The notes under the pieces were generated by a model that was not told the origin of the DNA, made no database searches, and saw nothing but the letters and a program-made list of their open reading frames with translations. A program made the translations under genes and the position numbers. Below are positions 47,081 to 57,508 of a DNA stretch of 64,000 bases, piece after piece. The DNA comes from Charina bottae (Eukaryota > Chordata > Lepidosauria > Squamata > Charinaidae), in assembly GCA_023362775.1 (NCBI GenBank), contig JALMGJ010000003.1, positions 183,911,725 to 183,975,724 on the forward strand, read 5' to 3'. Positions within the stretch are counted from its first letter, which is position 1. Each line of letters opens with the position of its first letter.

Positions 47081-48708
47081 TGACCACTTATTTGAACAAA
47101 TGTCACTTATTTGTTTCATCCCTTGACACAATTCTTCCCTAGACATTTCTAGAGATTCTTCCAGAAGAAAAACAACAATTACAACCCCAAATCTCAGATA
47201 CTGTACATGATATGGTCCATTTTAAAAATACCTTCCAGTTTAATTCACTATTCCATGAAGCATCTAATCACTTAATTAGTTTATAATAGCATGAGAAGAA
47301 TAAGTGTGACCTAATAATTTGCTTTGTTCCTCCTCAGATTTACATACTCTATATATTTTTCCCCAATGGAACTGCACACTCAACGTCCCAAGAATGTAAT
47401 AATTTCTGATTTTTGTTATGTTTCCTGACAAACATTTTGGTTTGATCTCATTTGTATCCCATAGGCTATCAACAGAAATAAATCGGTTTAAATAAGTTCC
47501 TTCAACAGCAGTAGAACTAAAGACCATGTACTACTCCATCTCTATTATCTACAGTAAACTTTGAAAAAGATGGAAATTGCATAAGAGTGAATGTTCCTGA
47601 ATTTCTTGGCTCCATGTCTGTGAATGTGTTCAAAGGGAAAACTATTGCACTTAAAAAGTAAACAAAGGGGGAAAGGTTAAGTGATTGTTTTTCTTTAGTA
47701 GGCGAATTCAAGATGCTGTCATTAACTGTGTCAAATGGAAACTGTGATATGAATGCACAAACAGTAATCAAGTGGATTGATCTTTGCAGCTACTTAGCAG
47801 TGAGTTATTGTGGTAAATGACTCTGTCTTCACACCTCTTCCATGATGAATATAGTCAAATCCTACAAGATGGGCTTTTCATGAGAACTTCCTCTTTATCC
47901 AAATCAGTTCTGACTCAGTTCATTCTGAAAACTGCCTTAAGTTTTTAATAAAGTGGTCTAACTGCCAATTAATAAGTGCAAAGCTGTGTTGATAAAACTT
48001 TTTAAAGGCACTTGATTTTTTTTTTTTTGAGAAAAAGGGCAATTGTAGCATTCATCATGTATCGCATAACCAAACTTTTCTTGATTCAGAACTTGGTTAG
48101 TTAGCTGATATTTGCTTATGACTTGCTACATTCAAAATTCCCAGTGGATGGAAATCTAGTGATTTTCTCATTTCTTCATTAAAGGAAAATGGAAAACAAG
48201 TAAAGAGGCCAGTATAATGTAGTGGGAAAAATTCCAGAGGGTGCTTAACTTTACATCACACTTTAAGGATGGGAAAGACATTCGTGTTGGGGCTCTTGGA
48301 TGATTGGTTGATAGATTACATTAAAAGACAATGAAACTTAGCACTCCATTAGCTTTAGGCATGCTGTGCACAGTTGTTGGGTACATGGCTGGTCACTGGA
48401 CAGTCCATTTATCTAAACACAGTTTCCTCTCATAGCTGTTATGTAGCAGCATCAAAGCATTGGCAGAGCAACTGGATGACTACAGATTTTAATTGGGCCT
48501 CTGTTTAATTGGATCTTCTGTTCTGCTATAGGACTGCACACATAAATGCCAACTTGATTTACAAATGATTTACTGATGAGCAGTATTGCAATAAGCTACA
48601 AAAGCAAGAAAAGAATCAGCTGTGGAAGTGCACACAACACACTGGAAAATACAGGGAAGTGAGATCTTGCCTGGTAGCCAGGAGGTTAGGGAGTTTCAGC
48701 CAAGTCTC
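47081..48708. other. Non-coding spacer, nothing recognised
   Basis: No repeat family or coding signal was recognised. Confidence 0.4.
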
Positions 48709-48716
48709 AAATAAAG

Positions 48717-49051
48717 CAGCGGTCCCCAACCTTTTTGGCACCAGGGACTGGCTTCGTGGAAGACAATTTTTCCACAGACCGGTGTGTGTGTGTGTGGTTT
48801 CATAAGGAGTGTGCAACCTAGATCCCTCGCATGCACAGTTTACAGTAGGGTTCGCGCTCCTATGAGAATCTAATGCTGCCGCTGATCTGACAGGAGGCGG
48901 AGCTCAGGCAGTAATGCAAGTGATGGGGAGCGGCTGTAAATACAGATGAAGCTTCACTCACTCGCCCACCGCTCACCTCCTGCTGTGCGGCCCGGTTCCT
49001 AACAGGCCACAGACCGGTACCAGTCTGTGGCCCGGGGGTTGGGGACCCCTG
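48717..49051 (+). mobile_element. Non-autonomous hAT-Charlie element (MER1-like)
   Basis: Ends cagcggtccccaac and gttggggacccctg are inverted repeats. The TSD is aaataaag at 48709-48716 versus aaatagag at 49052-49059 (7 of 8). The interior, including accagggactggcttcgtgg, ctagatccctcgcatgcaca and tgacaggaggcggagctcag, matches from memory the mammalian MER1/Charlie3 family very closely. No transposase is present. Family assignment is by recall; the superfamily is supported directly by TIR and TSD. Confidence 0.85.
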
Positions 49052-49059
49052 AAATAGAG

Positions 49060-50259
49060 GATGGGTACAAAGAGGCAAATGTAGTCCATGACAGTCCAAG
49101 AATCAAACACCAGAGAGATTTCTTAGCATATTTGAATAGAAAAGCTGAGAATCAAAGAGAAGAACAAGAAGCAAGGGTACAGGAAAACAGATTCAAGTTG
49201 GGGAGTTGTTTCCAATGAAAGATCATCTGCTGGTGGTTGCTCTTAAATAGGCTAGATGCAGGTGTAGCTCAGTTATGGGTGTTGGCACCTTTATTTCTCA
49301 AGGAGCTAAGCTGATCACCTCTGCTTGGCTCTCTAAAGTTGCCAAGACATCGTGGGATTGAGAACTCTGCCAGGATCTGGCCCCTTGTCACTCAGCTCTT
49401 CTCACATCTGCTCCTGCTGATCTTCTGCTGTGTCAGCCTTAGGTCTGCTGACTCCTGAAGCTGATAACCTGATGGCTCACAATGTCCCTTGATAAGGGTT
49501 ATAGCAGTAACATCAAAACTCTAGAGGGCCACAGATGCCCCAATATGGAGACATTGGTGTTTCTTCACCACTTTTTGCCACTGTATACTACTCTCTTTTA
49601 TTCTTAACATGTACTGTAAGTTCCTTCTTCTGAAGTAGTAACTAAGAAAAGGAAAGGAGCAGAGGAGGAAGGGAATGGAGGGATGCCTATGTTTGCTTAT
49701 ACATACTTGTATATATGTGCGAATGAAGTGTTGGAGGAATGTGTGTGTGGGATCAGGAGGGAGAAAATGGTGTGTGGGGTGTGTGTCATAAGAAGTATTT
49801 TGACTTAGCATTTCAGGGAAAACATTTTTTCCTGCTATAGGCTTTACCTTGCTGCTGAGTTGAAGTGCCATCCCCCCATACTTAAGTTGTCAGAAAACTA
49901 TACTGACACAATATTTTCTATTTCAATTGCTGATCCCTACCCTGCCTTTATTGCCTCTGTTCCAAGTCACTGCATACACCTGACTTTCTTCCAAGGTAAT
50001 GTATGACAAAGTCTAACAGATTTTATACACTTTGAGACTGCCCTTAAAGTGTTGGAATCAGAGGGGAAGTACTAGCTTAACATTTGTACAGATAAGGACA
50101 ACTTAAGTCTGTCTCACTCATGGGCTGGAGATGAGATGACGACAATGTCATGGGAGCACAGCAGAAAAAGGATGTTGTCAGGGCATGTTTGTGCTATGGT
50201 GATGTGCAAGTGGGGACCCAGCCAAATCCCAGGTATAAAAATGATGTAATCATTCATTT
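49060..50259. other. Non-coding spacer, nothing recognised
   Basis: No repeat family or coding frame was recognised. Confidence 0.4.
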
Positions 50260-50485
50260 AATCTGTATCCTATTTTTTATTCAGGAGCTCAAGGTGATAT
50301 ACAGAGAGCTCTCTTTCTCCATTTCTCCCCAAGAAGAGCAACTCGGCAAGGAAGGTCAGGCTGAAGGAGAACAAAAGAACCAAAGTCACCCAATGAGCTT
50401 CTGTAGCTGGGATTGACTAGAACCTGGGTTCCCTTGCTTGCTTTTAGTTCAATCCTGTAACCACTACCCTACTCTGGTCTGAAGC
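50260..50485 (-). mobile_element. Old tRNA-derived SINE
   Basis: On the minus strand: agaccagagtagggtagtgg (A-box-like) ... ggttctagtcaa (B-box-like), then cattgggtgactttgg. The order is that of the SINE at 26955 but it is heavily diverged. Confidence 0.5.
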
Positions 50486-52179
50486 TGGAGAAGGATTCAA
50501 GGATATGGAGAAGATAAGGGAGAACTTTAGCTGAAAACGTAATGAGATTGAAGTTTGAGTTTGGATAAGGGTGGGCACTGATAACCTGAAATAAACTAAA
50601 TGTTTCCAGAAGAATAGCTTGTTGAGCTTGCAGAAAACATGCAGGTTGAGCTTTTAATATATTGTAGGCAGCCAAGAAGGGAAATTTCAGAAGACTGTCA
50701 TAGGAAAAAGTATCTGGAGAAAGGGTAAGATAAAGAATTAGAGAACAGATAGGCAGGTTTGTTCTGTTCTTTATCTGGCTTGATGGCTTGAAACCACTTC
50801 TTTTTTTTCATGTTGTTATACTAGAGGTAGATACCTTTCATCTATTTTAGGATTCAGTCAGTTGGGAGGTTGCTTTTCAGAGAAACCTCCAAAATGTAGG
50901 GCATATTTTATGACAAGGGAGTTCCAAAGATTGATAGTACATAACCCTTTTCTTTCTGCAGCTTGACAATTATTCTAAAGACAAATAATTGCTATATGCC
51001 AGGAACAGAAATTGGTACCTTAATGAACTGGATTTGGGTTGCATGAATAGGAAACTCTTACTCAAGGAAAAAACTCAGATTTAAGGGTGACTTCTCAGGA
51101 TAAAAGGAGTGATCTTTGTAGATTTTTCTCTTCTTCCTACACCTCTTAGTACCACCATTCTGAGTATGCCATGAGTTCCTGGATCATATTCATGATTAAT
51201 AACAATGGGAGATTGATGTCTTAATGTAGGCACAGTGCTCCAACAGTAGAGTAAGACCTCCTTGTGTATAGCTGATGAATATGAGATTCGTGTCTCAGTA
51301 TGCAATTTACAGTTATGTACATTCAGAAGCTTTTGGGTAGGCCGGACATTTCTTTTAACCAGCGTTTTATTTTCTTCCATCTTTGCTACGTCCAACATAA
51401 AACCCAGCAGTGTATTTTATCATGCCTTTAAATACTGTGATATTATGGATAGAAAGGATATAGCATGACAAATGACATACTTCCAAATTATCACCACATT
51501 GGTACAACTGTAACCAATTTCAAGTCTTGAAAAGGGGATATTTTTCTTATGGATAATTCTTGACTTCTTTACCACAGTAAGACAAAAACAACAAATCTGC
51601 CTTACTAAGACAAGACTAGCATGCCCAATAGGCTTGTTAATTTTGCTTCTATTTTCACTTCAACAAGCTTCTCCAAAGCCACAAGCCATGTTTTAAACAT
51701 GGAACATTCAAAATAACATCTGTGAACTCCAAGTAATGACCTTATGAAGAATAGTTTTCTTTTATTCTCTTTTAATCATGTTCTTTTTTTAAATTATCTT
51801 ATCAATCATAGTAAAGTCTGGTTGATAAGGAAAAAGCTATTTTTATGGGTTTGGGAAACATCCTAATTATTTTTTAGAAAAGAAGTGTTAAAGAGATATT
51901 CCAATTCCTGGTCCTCAAGAGACAATTAAGCCTACATTTATTAAAGCTGGTGTGATATTTCTACAAAGCATGCATTCCATAATAAACTCTTATTTCCTGC
52001 CTGTGAGATTTCTGGATGATATTTTTTTAAAGGTTACCTTAATTAAAATACATTTCTGTCAATTTGGATATTTTGAAAAAACTCTGTGCAGATGATGAAA
52101 CAGAAAGTTACAACATTTCTGTACATAACATTATTATGCACACATTAAGAATAGTTTTTTTAATTGAATATCATATTTA
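50486..52179. other. Non-coding stretch, nothing recognised
   Basis: AT-rich; no repeat family or gene was recognised. Confidence 0.4.
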
Positions 52180-52267
52180 GTTTTATATAGGCTGACCATA
52201 TTTCCTTGAGACAAAAATGGGACAGTGGGATGGCAAAACGGGACAGGAACTTATGCTGCCATGCCGA

Positions 52268-52443
52268 TCTCTGAACCCTGCCCCCAGTCCACGCGATTGG
52301 CTCCCGCCTGCAAACCCCGCCCCCGGTCAGCGCAATTGGCTCCTGCCTGCAAACTCTGCCCCCGGTCTGCGCAACTGGCTCCCGCGTGCAAACTCCGTCC
52401 CCAGTCCGCGCAGTTGGCTCCTGCCTGAAAACCTCACCCCCCC
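52268..52443. repeat. Minisatellite, about 4 units (reverse orientation of 8935-9262)
   Basis: Units of 'cgcaattggctcctgcctgcaaactctgcccccggtc' are the reverse complement of the unit at 8935-9262. It lies next to the same transposon end in both copies. Confidence 0.85.
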
Positions 52444-52447
52444 CAGT

Positions 52448-52508
52448 CTGTAGAAAAATTGTCTTCCACAAAACCGATCCCTCATGCCAAAAAGGTTGGG
52501 TACCCCTG
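52448..52508 (-). mobile_element. Charlie-type hAT end fragment
   Basis: The reverse complement, beginning caggggtacccaaccttttt and ending acaatttttct, matches the first ~60 bp of the element at 48717. Only this end is present. Confidence 0.7.
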
Positions 52509-52934
52509 CTTAAACAGATTACTGTTTATATAAAAAGGTTTTTTTTTCATTAAAATGAAAAAGTTTTATTACATTAACATATTGAGCTAACAATTATTCT
52601 TCAGTGACAGAACTCATACAAAAATTTAGGTGCACGTAGAGGGGGACTGTTATTCACCACAATCGTACCATGAATATTTCTCCGATGAAGTAATCTTATG
52701 CAGCAAATTTCGGTCTTTCAATACCTTATCATAAAACTTCTCAGACTCCATGACACCTGTGTTATGGACACAAACTCCACCCCTCATATACATGTGTGCA
52801 ACATTACAACACAACTACAAAATAGTGTAGCTTGCACTGTGACATCATGACTTACATTTTATTACTTTGGCATCTTTGTGATAAGAAACACACATCTAGG
52901 AAGACAGGTGCTACATGAGCATTCCTGCTCACTT

Positions 52935-53045
52935 GGAAGCACTTTTTTGTGCTTAAATCCAAAGAGCTGCACAGCTCTCCTGGTCTGTTCTTGGACGAGG
53001 GACCACCTGGGTATCCCAGGGCTGCAGGTTAGATTGGGTAGATCA
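52935..53045 (+). mobile_element. 5S-rRNA-derived SINE fragment
   Basis: ctggtctgttcttggacgag ... accacctgggtatcccagggctgcaggtta retains the 3' half of the 5S rRNA pattern. It is followed at 53057-53112 by a tandem duplication of aatgtttcagcca-gaatataaccctg. Confidence 0.6.
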
Positions 53046-53386
53046 AAAATGCATCCTAATGTTTCAGCCAGGAATATAACCCTGAAAAAATGTTTCAGCC
53101 ACGAATATAACCCTGACTTCTCAAGTCTGTGCCAATGTACTTCATATTTTGGCTTCCCCACAACATGGATAGATTAGACATCAGTTTGTCAAATGGAAGA
53201 AAATGGAGTGTTCCAATTTCAAGGTGAAACAAACACTGCGCTGAAGCTGCAGCCCTGGTCTCAGAGGAGTGGCAGCTATTAACTGTAACAGCTCAAACAA
53301 GGGTTTCCCTTTTCTCTTGTGAAGAACGAATCCTGTATTTTTCTTGCCACAAGTAGCTCTCTCTCTCTCTCCCTCCCTCTCTCCCA

Positions 53387-53753
53387 GGGCAGTCTGTCCT
53401 GTGAGTGTGTGAGTGTGTGTGTGCATCTGGTCAGGCATGGCTGAGGGAGGAGAGTTGTCAGGCCGCCGAGCAGGAGAAGCAGGAGCCGGCCACCCCGGGG
53501 AGCTTCAGCGGGCAGCAAGGGGCGGAGTGGTGTGGCTGAAGCCCCCTAGCGTGGCCAGCTCCTGCTTCTCCTGCTCGGCAGTGGTGGCGGTGACAACTGT
53601 CCTCCCTCGGCCAAGCCCGATCAGATGCACACACACACACTCACAGGACAGACTGCCCTTGGCAGGAGCCAGCCACGCTGGGGGGCTTCAGCGGGTGGCA
53701 AGGGGTGGAGTGGTGTGGCTGAAGCCCCCCAGCGTGGCCAGCTCCTGCCAAGG
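53387..53753. repeat. Two adjacent GC-rich foldbacks
   Basis: Foldback 1 (53387-53658): outer arms gggcagtctgtcctgtgagt and the complementary ...acaggacagactgccc, continuing inward imperfectly for about 110 bp. Foldback 2 (53657-53753): ccttggcaggagc...cagccacgctggggggcttcagc opposite its near-exact complement. Frames through this region (up to 210 codons) are compositional artefacts. Confidence 0.75.
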
Positions 53754-54108
53754 ATGGAGGCCCACTGCCGCCCCGGCCCCCTCGGGCTTGGCCGAGGGAG
53801 GGAGGAGACTCACCGCCACCGCCACCACAACCACTGCGCAGGAGAAGCAGGAGCCGGCCACGCTGGAGGGCTTCAGCTGCACCACACCGCCCCTTGCCGC
53901 CCACCGGGCTGCGTTTGTGCATCTCGGCCTGCCTCTCCACGACCTCCTTTGCCACACACTGATAGGTGGGAGGGCTTCCTTTTCCGGGCTGCCTCCGAAA
54001 ACAGGACAAAACCGAGATTTTTTTTCAAAAAGACGGTACAGTTAAAAAATATTAAAATAACGGGACTGTCCTGTTCAAAATGGGACGTATGGTCAGCCTA
54101 GTTTTGTA

Positions 54109-54345
54109 TAAACCTGACATGGTTGGTTGATAAACTGGAGTTTTATTCTCAGTCTTTTACAAGTAACAGTAAATGGTACAGCTTTCTATGCTCAGATTGA
54201 AAAAAGTCCACCTAATGTGTGACAATCAATTAATAATCCAGTTAACATATTGACATGTAGCTATTGAAAGCATTGAAATAAATATTTGAAACTAGTGTGA
54301 ATCACAGTCTTGCTTGGAATCTGAGGACGAGACTACATGGTACTT
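54109..54345. other. Short unique spacer
   Basis: Lies between the composite TIR element and the copia TSD. Nothing was recognised. Confidence 0.4.
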
Positions 54346-54350
54346 TATAC

Positions 54351-54838
54351 TGTTGTATATATTTTTTTATGTCTGTAGAATATGTGGCTGAGTTTTTAAA
54401 AAGCCAGGCCTCAAAACTTTTTTCCTGTTTGGGCTCAGAGAGCACATGTTCACCCCCACTCAGGAATGTTATTTGCCTTCAGGTGCTGGCCAGTCTGTGA
54501 GTTCTGACCAATCAGAATTAGCTGTTAGAGCTTTGCCCATATTGGGAATCTGTTGCCTAGGTGTTTTGGTCACATGCTGGATTCTGTCCACTCAGATGCT
54601 GATCAAGTTAAGGTTTAAAATGTAAATGCCTTTTGTCCTTTTGTTTTCTTCCTCTGCATTCTGCTCTCTGCTATCAAAATGTAAATGGCTATGCTAATCA
54701 ACCATGCCATGCTTTGGCTGAAGTAGATTCAAGGTTTGTTCCTATGTTTTTGTTTTAAATAAAACAACGTTTTTACTACAAACTTATCTCTTGGTTTTTT
54801 TCCATAACTCTGATCACAAATTTTATAAAAATACAAAA
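54351..54838 (+). repeat. Copia 5' LTR
   Basis: 488 bp, beginning TGTTGTAT and ending ATACAAAA, an imperfect terminal inverted repeat with a non-canonical 3' end (AA instead of CA, shared by both LTRs). AATAAA lies at 54758-54763. Confidence 0.93.
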
Positions 54839-54854
54839 GGTTCTGTGCCCAGCA
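54839..54854 (+). promoter_or_regulatory. Primer-binding site for initiator tRNA-Met half molecule
   Basis: GGTTCTGTGCCCAGCA directly follows the LTR. The complement of the initiator tRNA-Met anticodon arm reads GGTTATGGGCCCAGCA, so 14 of 16 positions match. Drosophila copia is known to use an internal, 5'-half fragment of this tRNA and has the same kind of site. The position right after the LTR supports the call. Confidence 0.75.
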
Positions 54855-55054
54855 ATTGCTTCTGGATCAGAGACAAAACTTATGGAAATAACAAGAGCTG
54901 ACCTGGTTTAATCTGCATCTGGAGAGGCTTCTTTTGTTTTTTTTGAAACTTGCCGGCAGTTACAGGAAGTTTTCCATCGGAGGCGGAGTTTTGCCTCGTG
55001 TTTGCAAGCCTCGTGGTGTTTTTTGGATTACTACAACAGGGGAGAGAAGGAGCC

Positions 55055-57508
55055 ATGGCTGCTGCTACAGCTTCTAATTTTCAAGGTATGCTCCTGGAAA
55101 GGCTCTCTAATACTAATTATTTGAACTGGTCTTTGAAAATGGAAAGTTTCTTGAGGAGAGAAAATTTATGGTCTGCTATTTCTGAACAAATTCCTCAGAA
55201 TCCAGATCAAGCCTGGTTGAGGAAAGATGAGAAATGCAAAGCCTCCATTATTTTGGCTGTTCAGGATGATCAGCTTATTCACGTGAGAGGCAAAGAAACT
55301 TCCAAAGACTTATGGGACTATTTGCGTGATTTATATGTGAAAACTAGTCCAGGCAGCAAGGTTATTTTAACAAAAAAACTGTACAAGGCTCACTTGCCTG
55401 AGAATGGAAATTTGCCAGATCATCTCCACAAGCTTCAGAATTATTTTGTGGAACTTCAGGAACGTGGGATGGAATTTACCCCCCTGATGAAAGCCTACAT
55501 TATGCTTTCTTCGTTGAATGAGTCCTGGGACACTTTAATTTGCTCCATGGAGGGAATCCCAGAAGATGATCTATCTCCATCGGTCGTGTCTACCCGGCTG
55601 CTTGCTGAGTGGGAGAAAAGACAAGATAAAGCTGCCTCCATTTCTACAATAAAGTCTTCTCGTGGCCAGCAGAGGGAGCGGAAGAGCTCTGAATTTCAAG
55701 CTTCTGTTTTTTCCACCACCAGGCGATGCTTTACCTGTGGATCCCCTGCTCATCTGCAAAAGGACTGTGTTCAAAAGAAGACTTCTAAGAAGAAAGAAGA
55801 AACTTCTAGAAAGAAGATTCTTCATGCAAAAGTTGTTGAGAACTCTGATAATAAAGATTTGTGGGTTCTTGACAGTGGGGCCAATTCTCACATTTGTCAC
55901 AATAAAGATTCCTTTCTGTCTTTGTCTAAAACTAACAAACAAAAAGTTTCCTTAGCAGATGGATCTGTATCCAAGATCGTGGGTGAAGGTGAGATTAATC
56001 TTCCATGTTTGGGGGAAACTGTTAAAAATGTTTTGTTTGTGCCTAATTTTCAAAGCAATCTCTTGTCTGTGGGGCAGCTAGTAGCCTCAGGTTATGTTAT
56101 AACTTTTAAGAAAGAGGGTTGTGATATTAGAAAGGCTGGCAAAATAGTTGCAAAGTGTTTGCAGAAAGATACTCTGTACATTGTACAAAATGCTGAAAAG
56201 CAGCAAATTGCTAAAGCTAAGGCTGTTTTTGAAAATAAGCCCATACACGATCAGTGCATCCATTTATTACATAGGAGATTTGCTCATGCTAATTTTAAGT
56301 ACATTTCTCAAATGCCTAGTTATTCTGCTGATTTAAAATTGAAACCTTGTGATAAATATCTAGACTGTGCAGTTTGCAAGGAGAATAAAACCACAAGGGC
56401 TCCTGTGAAGAAGTTTTCTGATAGATCCACCTCTAGGCCTCTAGAGATCATTCATTCTGATGTTATAGGCCCCTTTTCTCCTAGTCTTGGGGGAGCAAGG
56501 TACATTTTGACCTTCATAGATGATTTTTCCAGGTACACATTCATTTATTTGCTGAAACACAAAGATGAGGTCTTTGATAAATTTAAAGCTTTTGTGGCTT
56601 GGGCGAATGGAAAATTCCCAAGGCCAGTGTCTGCTTTGCAATCAGATCGAGGTGGAGAGTATCTATCCTCAAAGTTTAAAAACTTTTTGTTAGAAAAAGG
56701 GATAGAACACATTTTAGCTAACCCTTACACTCCAGAACAGAATTCTGTTGCAGAGAGAAAAGGCAGAACATTGCAGGAAGCAATGATGTGTTTGCTGAAG
56801 GATGCTAGTTTGCCTTTTAGGTATTGGGGAGAAGCTGTTACTACAGCGTGTTATGTGCAGAACAGGCTGTTTAGCAGTGCAATTCAGGATGTGCCTTTTC
56901 ATTTGTTCTATGGTGTGAAGCCTAAAGTAAGCCACCTCAGAGTGTTTGGAAGCATAGCTTGGGTCCACATTCCCAAACAGCTGAGGCGCAAGGGGGCTTC
57001 CAGAACAAAGAAAGCAATCTTTGTAGGGTATGAACAGAGTCAGAGAAGCTACAGGTTCATACTGGATAATCAACTGATAATTAGTAAAAGTGCTTCTTTT
57101 GCTGAGCAAAATTGGGATAAAATAAACTCTAGTTCTTCAGTTGATTTATCCATGGGGGAACAGCAAAGTCTTGCTGATGGTGATTTGCAGGAATCACCCA
57201 GTGAAGTCAATGATCAGGAAGCTGACTTGTCTGGAAAGTCAGAGGTTTCTGAGGACAATGGTGGGAAACAGAGTGTAAGTCCTGTCCTACCTCGCAGGTC
57301 TGAAAGGATTAATAAGGGAGTTCCTCCTGATCGTTATCAAGTAGATGTTGTGAAGGCTTTTCACATTCACACAGAGCCTGAGTCTCTGGAAGAAATTAAA
57401 GAAATGCCAGCTGAAATAGCTAAGTGTTGGCATGAAGCCATGCAGCAAGAGTTGGATTCCTTAAAGGAAAATAAAACTTGGAAACTAGTAAGTTTGCCTC
57501 CTAATTAG
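55055..57508 (+). CDS. gag-pol: Copia Gag-protease-integrase, ending at an in-frame TAG
   Basis: The polyprotein starts at the ATG at 55055 (MAAATASNFQ; the open frame extends further upstream without an ATG). It has 817 codons before TAG 57506-57508. Gag (UBN2-like) fills about residues 1-220. The zinc knuckle CFTCGSPAHLQKDC is at 225-238. The aspartic protease motif VLDSGANSHIC has its Asp at 273. The integrase zinc-binding region runs from H406 (HRRFAHANF) to C438 (CAVC). The integrase core triad is D469 (HSDVIG), D531 (LQSDRGGEY) and E567 (SVAERKGR), a D,D35E arrangement, all intact. The frame then enters the RT N-terminus (ALQQELDSL-type block) and stops. Downstream, the same frame reopens at once. 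Gag, protease and integrase could therefore still be made. Confidence 0.93.
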   Translation: MAAATASNFQGMLLERLSNTNYLNWSLKMESFLRRENLWSAISEQIPQNPDQAWLRKDEKCKASIILAVQDDQLIHVRGKETSKDLWDYLRDLYVKTSPGSKVILTKKLYKAHLPENGNLPDHLHKLQNYFVELQERGMEFTPLMKAYIMLSSLNESWDTLICSMEGIPEDDLSPSVVSTRLLAEWEKRQDKAASISTIKSSRGQQRERKSSEFQASVFSTTRRCFTCGSPAHLQKDCVQKKTSKKKEETSRKKILHAKVVENSDNKDLWVLDSGANSHICHNKDSFLSLSKTNKQKVSLADGSVSKIVGEGEINLPCLGETVKNVLFVPNFQSNLLSVGQLVASGYVITFKKEGCDIRKAGKIVAKCLQKDTLYIVQNAEKQQIAKAKAVFENKPIHDQCIHLLHRRFAHANFKYISQMPSYSADLKLKPCDKYLDCAVCKENKTTRAPVKKFSDRSTSRPLEIIHSDVIGPFSPSLGGARYILTFIDDFSRYTFIYLLKHKDEVFDKFKAFVAWANGKFPRPVSALQSDRGGEYLSSKFKNFLLEKGIEHILANPYTPEQNSVAERKGRTLQEAMMCLLKDASLPFRYWGEAVTTACYVQNRLFSSAIQDVPFHLFYGVKPKVSHLRVFGSIAWVHIPKQLRRKGASRTKKAIFVGYEQSQRSYRFILDNQLIISKSASFAEQNWDKINSSSSVDLSMGEQQSLADGDLQESPSEVNDQEADLSGKSEVSEDNGGKQSVSPVLPRRSERINKGVPPDRYQVDVVKAFHIHTEPESLEEIKEMPAEIAKCWHEAMQQELDSLKENKTWKLVSLPPN

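Larger units (their letters stand above)
52188..54100 (+). mobile_element. 1.9-kb composite hAT-like element, TAGGCTGACCATA family
   Basis: The 13-bp TIR TAGGCTGACCATA is exact at both ends. The 8-bp TSD is gttttata at 52180-52187 versus gttttgta at 54101-54108 (7 of 8). Inside, in order: minisatellite (52268-52443), a Charlie-end fragment (52448-52508), about 400 bp of ordinary AT-rich sequence, a 5S-derived fragment (52935-53045), and a GC-rich foldback region (53387-54000). No transposase was recognised. It may be one element that captured sequence or later received nested insertions. Confidence 0.7.

Noticed and set aside
53413..54045. 210-codon open frame
   Set aside because: It lies in GC-rich foldbacks; the amino-acid repeats mirror the DNA repeats and no domain is recognisable.
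54863..54875. Alternative copia primer site ctggatcagagac (3'-end initiator tRNA type, as in plant copia)
   Set aside because: It lies 25 bases beyond the LTR edge fixed by the TSD, whereas the anticodon-arm match directly abuts the LTR.
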